From: Desulfocicer vacuolatum DSM 3385
Lineage (GTDB): Bacteria; Desulfobacterota; Desulfobacteria; Desulfobacterales; SURF-7
Direction: 5' to 3'
Assembly (NCBI GenBank): GCA_945870015.1
Contig: CAMBQS010000101.1
Span: 1 to 9,618, forward strand
Length of the DNA: 9,618 nt
A program made the translations under genes and the position numbers. Positions 1-5,603 of this stretch are shown one piece after another. The notes beneath the pieces were generated by a model, which ran no database searches, was not told where the DNA came from, and was given only the letters and a program-made list of their open reading frames with translations. Position 1 is the stretch's first letter, and the number at the start of each line of letters is the position of its first letter.

Positions 1-1
1 A

Positions 2-355
2 TGGTGGAGGCGGCGGGAGTCGAACCCGCGTCCGAAAATATTCCACAATGGCGTCTACATGCTTATCCTGAACTTTAGAGTTCGCACTTTCAAATCTCCT
101 TCAGGCGGGATTCTTGAAAGGCTATCCTGTGAATGTCTTGCTGATCATGAAACAGGCATCCGTGATCAGCCAGCCTGCGAATCGACGCTCATTCCAGATC
201 TGCAGGCAGGATCTGGGTAAGCGTTGGCCTACTACGCGGCCAAGGCGTAATTATAATCGTCTGCGATTATGTTTAAAAGTCCATCTTTTTACGAGACGAC
301 GGGACTCGGCATGCAACCACAGCTTCTTTATCCCCGTCGAAGCCGTTTCGCCCCC
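2..355 (-). ncRNA. ssrA: tmRNA (transfer-messenger RNA, SsrA)
   Basis: One-piece tmRNA of 354 nt that, with SmpB, enters stalled ribosomes, adds a degradation tag to the nascent peptide and frees the ribosome. Read on the minus strand, the 5' end GGGGGCG (355-349) pairs with CGCCTCC near the 3' end to form a 7-bp acceptor stem with one G-U pair, followed by ACCA; the encoded CCA ends at base 2. The T arm GCGGG-TTCGACT-CCCGC lies just inside the 3' end. The 5' part carries the typical GGCTTCGACGGGG and GCATGCCGAG segments. An internal reading frame (232-264) ends in two TAG codons. smpB lies just upstream on the same strand, which supports the call. Both ends are set by the acceptor-stem pairing, so the boundaries are firm. 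Confidence 0.97.
232..264 (-). other. tmRNA tag-peptide reading frame (ADDYNYALAA)
   Basis: Within ssrA, the context TAATC-GCA matches the E. coli resume-codon context TAGTC-GCA. Reading from GCA at 264 gives A-D-D-Y-N-Y-A-L-A-A, then TAG (234-232) and a second TAG (231-229). The hydrophobic ALAA end is the usual signal for ClpXP-type proteases. The resume codon is inferred by analogy with E. coli; the frame itself is read directly. Confidence 0.9.
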
Positions 356-437
356 ATATTGATTTTCCAAAGAACAATGATGATTTTACAAGCGGAAAAA
401 ATTTTATCCGTGTCCGGGTTCATCACCCATATGCCTA

Positions 438-466
438 ATGATAGGGCCAAAACCGGCGGTTGTCAA
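438..466 (-). promoter_or_regulatory. sigma70-type promoter of ssrA
   Basis: On the minus strand there is a perfect -35 TTGACA (466-461), a 17-nt spacer and a -10 TATCAT (443-438), placed just after the smpB stop codon and facing ssrA. Transcription should start near 431, leaving a leader of about 75 nt to be removed before the mature 5' end at 355, presumably by RNase P. The leader contains a small GGGT/ACCC hairpin (428-416) and an A/T-rich imperfect palindrome. This is the best promoter match in the window and implies that tmRNA can be made independently of smpB. Confidence 0.8.
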
Positions 467-479
467 GCGATTGCAGCAA

Positions 480-938
480 TCAATAATTCTTTTTCACGCG
501 GTCCAGATCCCGCTTTGCCTCTCTTTGCTTGATCGATTCCCGCTTATCAAATGCTTTTTTCCCTCTGGCCAGGCCGATCAGCACCTTTGCTTTCCCGTTT
601 TTAAAATATACGCTCAGCGGTATCAAGGCATATCCCTTTTCATTGGCCTTGGCATACAGCTTCCGGATTTCTCTCTGGTGAAGCAGGAGCTTTCGTACCC
701 TCAGTGTATCATGGTTGTCATAATGAGCAAACGGATATTCGCCAATATGCATCTGATAGAGAAAGATCTCACCGTCTTTTATTTTTGCATATGCGTCCTT
801 GATGTTGACACGGCCTCCCCGGATGGATTTGACTTCGGTTCCTTTAAGAATTATTCCTGCCTCATACTCATCATCAATAAAAAAATTGTGTCTTGCCTTA
901 CGATTTTCAGCCATGACTTTTACATGTTTTGTATCCAA
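480..938 (-). CDS. smpB: SsrA-binding protein SmpB
   Basis: tmRNA-binding protein that places tmRNA in the A site of stalled ribosomes. The sequence shows the family pattern throughout: an N-terminal AENRKARHNFFIDD segment, then EAGIILKGTEVKSIR in the OB-fold core, an LLLHQREI stretch, and a basic C-terminal tail with ARGKKAFDKRE, which in this family becomes helical in the decoding centre. I chose the TTG at 938-936 as start, giving 152 residues, because a GGGAGG ribosome-binding site (952-947) sits 8 nt before it. Alternatives in the same frame are a TTG at 959, which would place the ribosome-binding site inside the gene, and an ATG at 914, which matches where many SmpB proteins begin but has no clear ribosome-binding site. 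It lies 113 bp after ptsI and about 125 bp before ssrA, same strand. No clear promoter was seen in the ptsI-smpB gap, so read-through from ptsHI is possible. Confidence 0.95.
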   Translation of the reverse strand: MDTKHVKVMAENRKARHNFFIDDEYEAGIILKGTEVKSIRGGRVNIKDAYAKIKDGEIFLYQMHIGEYPFAHYDNHDTLRVRKLLLHQREIRKLYAKANEKGYALIPLSVYFKNGKAKVLIGLARGKKAFDKRESIKQREAKRDLDRVKKNY

Positions 939-946
939 AAAATATT

Positions 947-952
947 CCTCCC
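947..952 (-). promoter_or_regulatory. Ribosome-binding site deciding the smpB start
   Basis: GGGAGG on the minus strand, 8 nt before the TTG at 938-936. It is the only strong Shine-Dalgarno match around the candidate smpB starts and is the reason for preferring a TTG start over the downstream ATG. Confidence 0.6.
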
Positions 953-959
953 GTTCCAA

Positions 960-1072
960 CGCTTCTGATCCTCTTCAGACAGGCTGGAATCTTAACTGAC
1001 TGTAATCTTTATATTGAATGCCTGGTCCAGGATTTCCAGCTTGCAGGCAGAAAGAAGGAAAAATGATCCAGA
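960..1072. other. ptsI-smpB intergenic gap
   Basis: A 113-bp non-coding gap between the ptsI stop and the smpB start region. It contains an 11-bp perfect palindrome, CCTGGTCCAGG (1021-1031), and on the minus strand a TATAAA shortly after it, but no -35 box at proper spacing. No terminator hairpin with a T-run was seen after ptsI. No function is assigned. Confidence 0.4.
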
Positions 1073-2842
1073 TTATTTTTTTTCCGGAAGCAAATTTCCG
1101 TAAGCGTTCTGAATTAGATTTAAAACATCACTGGTTGTAGGCTGTTTTAATACCTCCAGCAGGAAAAGCTTTGAATCCTCGGTCTTAAGCTTTTTTACAA
1201 TATCTTTTATCCCAGGTATGGATTGTGGGACCATGCTCAACTCATTCATTCCAAGGCCTAACAAAACCGGCATATTGTAAGGATCTCCCGCCATCTCACC
1301 GCACATCAGCACATTCACACCTTGCTCCTTGCCGACATCCACCACATGTTTTACCATACGGATGACAGCCGGATGCAGGGTGTTGTAAAGATACGCCACT
1401 TTGCGGTTTCCCCTGTCAATTGCAAGGGAATACTGGACCAGGTCATTGGTTCCGATACTGAAAAAATCAACCTCTTTGGCCAGTACATCTGCCATGATTA
1501 CCGCAGAAGGAACCTCAATCATGATACCGATTTTGATGTCCTTCTGAAAACGGATACCTTCCTTGTCCAATTCCTCGGCGGATATTTCCAGCAGTCTTTT
1601 TGCTTCCACCACTTCTTCAACACTGGATATCATGGGAAACATGATTTTTGCATTGCCATGGAGTGCAGCCCGCAAGATAGCTTTTAGCTGATCCTTGAAA
1701 ACATTCGGTTTTCTCAGGCAAAACCGGATTGCCCGCAGACCAAGGGCTGGGTTGACTTCATCATCGGAATTGTTCGCGTAAGAAAGCGCCTTGTCCCCAT
1801 TGATATCCAGAGTCCGGATCACCACTGGTTTTGGAGCCATCAGCTCGACAACCTCTTTATATTGCTCGTACAACTCCTCCTGGCTTGGAAAGGATGTCCG
1901 CCGTAAATACAGAAACTCGGTTCGGAACAATCCAACACCATCCCCCCCATGATCCATGACCGAAACCACCTCTTCCGGCAGTTCAATGTTTCCCATGACC
2001 TGAAGCTGAACACCGTCTGCTGTTTCCGCCGGAAGCTGACTGCTTCTAGTGATTACAGCCTTGTATTCTTCATATTGCTGTAAACGATCTTCATACAGGG
2101 CAATGGTTTTATCGGTTGGATGCACGACAACAATCCCGGCCCGTCCATCCACAATGATGAGATCATCACTTTTAATCTGGGATGTTGCGTTATCCAGCCC
2201 CAAAACACTTGGAATTCCCAACGTTCTTGCAATGATTCCGGTATGGGATGTCTTCCCTCCAAGATCGGTAACAAAACCCTTTACCCTCTCAAGCTTTATC
2301 TTACTGGTATCGGCCGGCGAAAGATCATGGGCAACCAGGATAACCCGTTTATCAATCGCTGCAATATCAAACTCCCCGGCTCCGATAAGGTTTCTCATAA
2401 TCCTGTCCGATACATGGGCAATGTCGGTTGCTCTGCCCTTGATATAAGGATCGGATATGTTCTGGAACATCGCTTTTACTTCTGAAACCACTTTTTTCAG
2501 CGCCCATTCCGCATTGACCATTTCCCGTTCAATGGTTTCGATGGTCCGGCCATACAGCATCTTATCCTTGTAAAGAGCCATATGGGTTTCAAGAATGTCC
2601 ACATGCAGTCGCAGCTCCGCGGGCGTGCTCTTGATAACCGCAGCCAGTTCATCCTTGCCGGTTTTTACAGCCGCCTTGAACCTTCGGATTTCATCTTGCA
2701 GCTTTTCCTTCCGGATATAATATTTTTCGATTACGTTGACACCTTCTCTGTCAACGATGTAGGCTTTGCCAATACAGATACCGGGTGAGCCACTGATCCC
2801 TGTTAAAATCTTTTCCCCTGTCCCTGCATCCGCCATACTCAT
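1073..2842 (-). CDS. ptsI: Phosphoenolpyruvate-protein phosphotransferase (enzyme I)
   Basis: Cytoplasmic enzyme I of the phosphotransferase system: it autophosphorylates on a histidine with PEP and passes the phosphate to HPr. The 589-residue length is typical. The N-terminal part (about 10-240) holds the HPr-binding and phosphohistidine domains, with GGKTSHTGIIARTLGIPSV carrying the catalytic His200. The C-terminal PEP-binding barrel shows DGVGLFRTEFLY (301-312, Arg307), IMIEVPSA (Glu443), SIGTNDLVQYSLAIDR (462-477, Asn466) and MCGEMAGDP (Cys514). All expected catalytic residues are present. The ATG follows the ptsH TAG stop with no gap (TAGATG), so translation is probably coupled; an ATG two codons later is a possible alternative start. 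No EII component is encoded nearby, so the pair could feed a regulatory (nitrogen-type) or a sugar branch elsewhere in the genome. Confidence 0.96.
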   Translation of the reverse strand: MSMADAGTGEKILTGISGSPGICIGKAYIVDREGVNVIEKYYIRKEKLQDEIRRFKAAVKTGKDELAAVIKSTPAELRLHVDILETHMALYKDKMLYGRTIETIEREMVNAEWALKKVVSEVKAMFQNISDPYIKGRATDIAHVSDRIMRNLIGAGEFDIAAIDKRVILVAHDLSPADTSKIKLERVKGFVTDLGGKTSHTGIIARTLGIPSVLGLDNATSQIKSDDLIIVDGRAGIVVVHPTDKTIALYEDRLQQYEEYKAVITRSSQLPAETADGVQLQVMGNIELPEEVVSVMDHGGDGVGLFRTEFLYLRRTSFPSQEELYEQYKEVVELMAPKPVVIRTLDINGDKALSYANNSDDEVNPALGLRAIRFCLRKPNVFKDQLKAILRAALHGNAKIMFPMISSVEEVVEAKRLLEISAEELDKEGIRFQKDIKIGIMIEVPSAVIMADVLAKEVDFFSIGTNDLVQYSLAIDRGNRKVAYLYNTLHPAVIRMVKHVVDVGKEQGVNVLMCGEMAGDPYNMPVLLGLGMNELSMVPQSIPGIKDIVKKLKTEDSKLFLLEVLKQPTTSDVLNLIQNAYGNLLPEKK

Positions 2843-3124
2843 CTATTCACCAAATCCTTTTTGAAACAGGCTGACGATCTTCTCCAGAACATCCATATCG
2901 GAAGAATCTTCAATCTGTATTGTAACCTCAGTACCTTTTTGGCAGGCGAGGGTCAGGATATCCATGATGCTCGACGCATCAACCTTTTCCTCGTTTCGGA
3001 TCATCCAGACTTTGCTGTTTGCCTTCTGGGCAATAGCAGCGATACAGGCTGCAGGTCTTGCGTGAAGACCAAATTCATTTTGGATACTTACTCGTTTCGA
3101 AAGCTTTTTGATTTCATAATCCAT
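2843..3124 (-). CDS. ptsH: Phosphocarrier protein HPr
   Basis: Small cytoplasmic phosphocarrier of 93 residues that accepts phosphate from enzyme I. FGLHARPAA contains the active-site His21 followed by the conserved Arg-Pro. Ser52 in VDASSIMDIL lies exactly 31 residues after His21, the same spacing as His15 and Ser46 of Bacillus HPr, and is followed by Ile-Met as there, so it is a candidate site for HPr kinase. The N-terminus is about six residues longer than in E. coli HPr. The start is well bounded: a TGA lies in frame directly upstream of the ATG at 3124-3122. The ribosome-binding site is weak. ptsI follows without a gap. The order ptsH-ptsI is the usual one. Confidence 0.96.
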   Translation of the reverse strand: MDYEIKKLSKRVSIQNEFGLHARPAACIAAIAQKANSKVWMIRNEEKVDASSIMDILTLACQKGTEVTIQIEDSSDMDVLEKIVSLFQKGFGE

Positions 3125-3173
3125 TCATTAAAGATTGATGCCCAATTTGGAAATTTTTTTTACCATGAGGGGC

Positions 3174-3202
3174 TGGATAAGTCAAATTGAAAACATTGAC
3201 AA
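3174..3202 (-). promoter_or_regulatory. Possible promoter for ptsH-ptsI
   Basis: On the minus strand, TTGTCA (3202-3197; five of six match the -35 consensus) is followed after 17 nt by TATCCA (3179-3174; a poor -10). Transcription would start near 3167, about 43 nt before the ptsH ATG. It is the best candidate facing ptsH in the divergent region, but the weak -10 keeps it tentative. Confidence 0.35.
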
Positions 3203-3242
3203 TAAACGCCTCTCCTGATAGGCTGTCTTCATGCGGTAAGTT

Positions 3243-3271
3243 CATACAATCATTTTTATTTATTATATAAT
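3243..3271 (+). promoter_or_regulatory. Possible promoter for the selenoprotein gene
   Basis: A perfect TATAAT (3266-3271) is preceded at 17 nt by CATACA (3243-3248; three of six match the -35 consensus). It lies about 70 bp before the selenoprotein ATG. The surrounding stretch is very A/T-rich, and TATAAT also occurs on the opposite strand (3267-3262), so chance matches are likely. Activator-dependent use is possible given the weak -35. Confidence 0.35.
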
Positions 3272-3342
3272 TTTATTGATATGCTTCTGGATTTCATTTT
3301 TTTAAAATCACAATCTTACGGGTTTTTATTGAGGATATTATC

Positions 3343-3570
3343 ATGCCTGAAAAAATTTTAATTTACGGAAAAAACACATGACCTTTTACCACTTCGGCTC
3401 GTGAAGCCTATATCCAAAAAGGAAACGATGTTGAATATCATAACGTCCTGGATGATGAAAACAAGCTGAATGAGATGCTGAAATATTCCGATGGCCGCCG
3501 GAAAGTTCCGGTGATTGTTGAACAGGGAGAAGTGATCATTGGATTCAATGGCAGGGCCTGAGGAGTCTGA
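3343..3570 (+). CDS. Uxx-star family glutaredoxin-like selenoprotein (two selenocysteines)
   Basis: A 75-residue protein if in-frame TGA at 3379-3381 and 3559-3561 are read as selenocysteine (U13 and U73). It starts MPEKILIYGKNTUPFTTSAR: a beta strand then T-U-P-F-T, where Sec replaces the first Cys of a glutaredoxin CPxC motif. The later RRKVPVIVEQGEVIIGF matches the thioredoxin-fold strand with a cis-proline (VPV) and the following strand. The protein ends N-G-R-A-U-G-V-stop, i.e. Sec, two residues, stop, the signature that names the Uxx-star family; these are thought to be small redox proteins, with substrates not established. The ATG is preceded by GAGG (3331-3334) at 8 nt. Reading stays in frame with conserved sense between and after both TGAs, which argues against a pseudogene. 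SECIS-like hairpins follow each TGA, and a terminator follows the gene. It is divergent from ptsH. Decoding requires selA/selB/selC/selD elsewhere in the genome. Confidence 0.9.
3392..3408 (+). promoter_or_regulatory. Candidate bacterial SECIS element for Sec13
   Basis: Directly after the first in-frame TGA (3379-3381), two alternative hairpins can form: CTTC (3392-3395)/GAAG (3403-3406) with loop GGCUCGU, or GGCT (3396-3399)/AGCC (3405-3408) with loop CGUGA. In both, G-U at 3401-3402 is in the loop; counted from the U of UGA these are nucleotides 23-24, the same positions as the essential G-U of E. coli fdhF SECIS. The stems are only 4 bp, so which fold is used is uncertain. The element lies within coding sequence, as usual for bacteria. 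Confidence 0.65.
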
Positions 3571-3575
3571 TGATT

Positions 3576-3596
3576 TTTGTGGCTGGATGCTGCAAA
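3576..3596 (+). promoter_or_regulatory. Candidate bacterial SECIS element for Sec73, located beyond the stop codon
   Basis: An 8-bp stem pairs TTTGTGGC (3576-3583) with GCTGCAAA (3589-3596), including two G-U wobbles, closing a 5-nt loop UGGAU (3584-3588) with G at its second position. The loop starts 22 nt after the second Sec TGA (3559-3561), within the UGA-to-loop distance accepted for bacterial SECIS elements. It lies entirely 3' of the terminating TGA (3568-3570), which would explain why it has no coding constraint. It is separate from the terminator that follows. Confidence 0.6.
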
Positions 3597-3599
3597 TGG

Positions 3600-3633
3600 A
3601 AAAACGCCTGGCGAGACCTGCCTGGCGTTTTTT
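3600..3633 (+). terminator. Rho-independent terminator after the selenoprotein gene
   Basis: ACGCC (3604-3608) pairs with GGCGT (3624-3628); after a T-T mismatch, GGC (3610-3612) pairs with GCC (3620-3622) around loop GAGACCT. Six T residues (3628-3633) follow, and the upstream A-run extends the pairing. It lies 30 bp after the selenoprotein stop and separates that gene from the LOG gene. Confidence 0.85.
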
Positions 3634-3683
3634 GTTCATACTAAATTTTCTGCTGATCGTTATAAATATTGAGGTGTATGATA

Positions 3684-4334
3684 ATGGAAAAACAATACCT
3701 GATTGATGACCTGAAACTGGGTGAAGCGTGGCGAATCTTCAAAATCATGGGAGAATTCGTTGATGGCATTGAAAGTCTTCATGAAATCGGACCGGCTGTC
3801 AGCATTTTTGGATCTGCACGCACAGCCCCTGATGACCCGAACTATAAAAAAGCAGAGACACTTGCTGCCACACTTGTCAAAAACAAATTCGCTGTTATCA
3901 CCGGAGGCGGCGGTGGAATCATGGAGGCTGCCAACAAAGGTGCGGCGGAAGCCGGAGGGATTTCGGTGGGCTTGAATATCTTTCTTCCCTTTGAACAAAA
4001 ACCCAATCCCTATGCAAATATTCAACTTGAATTCAAATACTTTTTTATCCGAAAAGTGATGTTTATCAAATATGCTCTGGCTTATATTATCATGCCCGGT
4101 GGTTTTGGGACCCTGGATGAGCTTTTTGAGGCTGTAACACTGATCCAGACCCAGCGCATTCGACCTTTGCCGGTCATCCTGATGGGTTCTGAATACTGGG
4201 GCGGACTCATAAAATGGATCCGGGAACGTCTGCTGAAAGATCATATGATCTCAAAAGAAAATATGGGTATTCTTCAGGTCATGGATGATCCGGATAAAAT
4301 CGTGGCCTATTTAAAAAAAATGATCATTATCTAA
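3684..4334 (+). CDS. LOG family protein (TIGR00730; nucleoside-5'-monophosphate phosphoribohydrolase type)
   Basis: Predicted cytosolic Rossmann-fold enzyme of the LOG/TIGR00730 family. Members characterised in plants and bacteria release the base from cytokinin riboside or other nucleoside 5'-monophosphates; the substrate here is unknown. The 216 residues show SIFGSAR (40-46), a glycine-rich VITGGGGGIMEAANKGA (71-87), FFIRKVMFIKYA (120-131, Arg123 and Lys124) and the diagnostic PGGFGTLDE (138-146, catalytic Glu146). The N-terminal extension of about 35 residues before the first strand fits the longer bacterial form. I chose the ATG at 3684 because GAGG (3671-3674) is 9 nt before it; the TTG at 3669 overlaps that site, and the ATG at 3678 is only 3 nt from it. 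The gene ends in tandem TAA TAA. It lies after the selenoprotein terminator, so it needs its own promoter; TATAAA near 3661 could be part of one. Confidence 0.92.
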   Translation: MEKQYLIDDLKLGEAWRIFKIMGEFVDGIESLHEIGPAVSIFGSARTAPDDPNYKKAETLAATLVKNKFAVITGGGGGIMEAANKGAAEAGGISVGLNIFLPFEQKPNPYANIQLEFKYFFIRKVMFIKYALAYIIMPGGFGTLDELFEAVTLIQTQRIRPLPVILMGSEYWGGLIKWIRERLLKDHMISKENMGILQVMDDPDKIVAYLKKMIII

Positions 4335-4399
4335 TAACGAACCTATTAAATTGATACACAGGTGATACAAAAACCCCTGCTATCGAAAGTGTAGAACAG

Positions 4400-5557
4400 A
4401 TGAAAACAACCCATCAGTTTTTTATCGGGGATGCCCGGAAAAACAACAAGATTCCATCGGAAAGTGTGGATCTGGTGGTTACATCTCCTCCCTATCCAAT
4501 GATTCAGATGTGGGATGAGGTGTTTGCCGGTCAGGCCCCTAAAATTCAACAGGCATTGAAAAAGCAGGATGGACTGCTTGCGTTTGAACTCATGAATCAG
4601 TTGCTGGACCGTGTGTGGGATGAAGTTTACCGGGTATTGAAATCCGGCGGTTTTGCCTGTATCAACATCGGAGACGCCGTCCGGACAATGAATGATCATT
4701 TCATGCTCTACACAAACCATTCCAGGATACTGAACTACATGCTGAAAAAAGGGTTTACTCCCTTGCCTGCCGTTATCTGGAGGAAACAGACCAATGCCCC
4801 CAATAAATTTATGGGTTCCGGGATGCTGCCTGCCGGTGCCTATGTGACCCTGGAGCATGAATATATCCTTATCCTGCGCAAGGGCGGGAAACGATTATTT
4901 CAAACAGAGGAAGATAAACTTCACCGTCAAAAAAGTGCCTTCTTCTGGGAGGAGAGGAACCAATGGTTTTCAGATGTATGGATGGATCTGAAAGGAACGG
5001 TTCAAAAACTGAATGAAAAGGATGTCCGGAAAAGAAGTGCCGCGTTTCCGTTTGAACTTCCGTACCGGTTGATCTGTATGTACTCAACCCATGGAGATAT
5101 GGTGTTTGATCCATTTCTGGGAATGGGGACAACCATGCTGGCGGCCATGGCCACCGGACGCAACAGCATAGGCGTTGAGCTTGAAAAAAATTTCTGTGAC
5201 CCCCTCCTGTCCAGAATGAAAACAGCCGTTGAGGTTTCCAATTCCAGGATTTCCAATCGCCTGGAAAGCCATATTGACTTTATTGCCCAGAGAATAAAAT
5301 CCGGAAAACCGATCAAGCATATAAACACCCACTATGGCTTTCCAGTGATCACAGCCCAGGAGCAAAACCTGATGATTCACAACTTGTCCTCCATATGTCA
5401 GACAGGTGATTGTTCTTTTGAGGTAACCTATTCGGATCAGCCGCAGGATGAATTTTGCCATATATGGCAGGGAGATAAGATGATCAATGACAAACCCTCC
5501 CAAAAAAAGAAACCGGAAAACAGCATCCGAAAGCCAGTTCAGCTTGAACTGCTGTGA
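4400..5557 (+). CDS. Site-specific DNA methyltransferase, beta group (N4-cytosine or N6-adenine)
   Basis: S-adenosylmethionine-dependent DNA methyltransferase of 385 residues. The catalytic motif IV, VVTSPPYP (26-33), comes first and the AdoMet-binding motif I, FDPFLGMGTT (236-245), comes near the end of the core, the order of the beta group. FPFELPYRL (216-224) upstream of motif I fits motif X. SPPY is common in N4-cytosine enzymes such as M.PvuII but does not prove the base modified. The segment between, including GSGMLPAGAYVTLEHEYILILRK split across 139-161, should include target recognition. Residues from about 271 to the end form an unrecognised tail that finishes in a lysine- and proline-rich stretch. 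The ATG has only a weak ribosome-binding site. It starts 65 bp after the LOG gene. No restriction endonuclease is recognisable on either side within the window, so it may be solitary; the recognition site cannot be read from the sequence. Confidence 0.9.
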   Translation: MKTTHQFFIGDARKNNKIPSESVDLVVTSPPYPMIQMWDEVFAGQAPKIQQALKKQDGLLAFELMNQLLDRVWDEVYRVLKSGGFACINIGDAVRTMNDHFMLYTNHSRILNYMLKKGFTPLPAVIWRKQTNAPNKFMGSGMLPAGAYVTLEHEYILILRKGGKRLFQTEEDKLHRQKSAFFWEERNQWFSDVWMDLKGTVQKLNEKDVRKRSAAFPFELPYRLICMYSTHGDMVFDPFLGMGTTMLAAMATGRNSIGVELEKNFCDPLLSRMKTAVEVSNSRISNRLESHIDFIAQRIKSGKPIKHINTHYGFPVITAQEQNLMIHNLSSICQTGDCSFEVTYSDQPQDEFCHIWQGDKMINDKPSQKKKPENSIRKPVQLELL

Positions 5558-5603
5558 TCCGGGAAAAAAGATTTGAACAGTATTCAATCTGATATTTCAA
5601 AGG

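Noticed and set aside
114..532. Plus-strand open frames over the tmRNA and the gap after it
   Set aside because: They lie antisense to ssrA and its promoter, have no recognisable protein features, and are explained by the RNA gene.
1021..1031. Perfect palindrome CCTGGTCCAGG in the ptsI-smpB gap as an operator
   Set aside because: A single 11-bp copy without a promoter or second site around it is not enough to propose an operator.
3128..3166. Minus-strand 12-codon frame MVKKISKLGINL before ptsH, possible leader peptide
   Set aside because: No ribosome-binding site, no attenuator-like hairpin, and it would overlap the estimated transcription start; a frame this short is expected by chance.
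3343..3570. Reading the small redox gene as a pseudogene with two nonsense mutations
   Set aside because: Both TGAs sit exactly where Sec is expected, the frame is otherwise intact with a good ribosome-binding site and terminator, and hairpins follow each TGA.
3358..3639. Minus-strand 93-codon frame opposite the selenoprotein gene
   Set aside because: It is the shadow of the Sec-containing gene; it reads through the SECIS and terminator regions and has no ribosome-binding site or recognisable motif.
4335..4399. Possible terminator between the LOG gene and the methyltransferase (CAGG...CCTG)
   Set aside because: Only 4 bp of pairing across a 13-nt loop and no T-run after it.
3660..5587. Several minus-strand frames of 90-190 codons opposite the LOG and methyltransferase genes
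   Set aside because: The plus-strand frames carry full family motifs over the same span; the minus-strand translations are low-complexity shadows.
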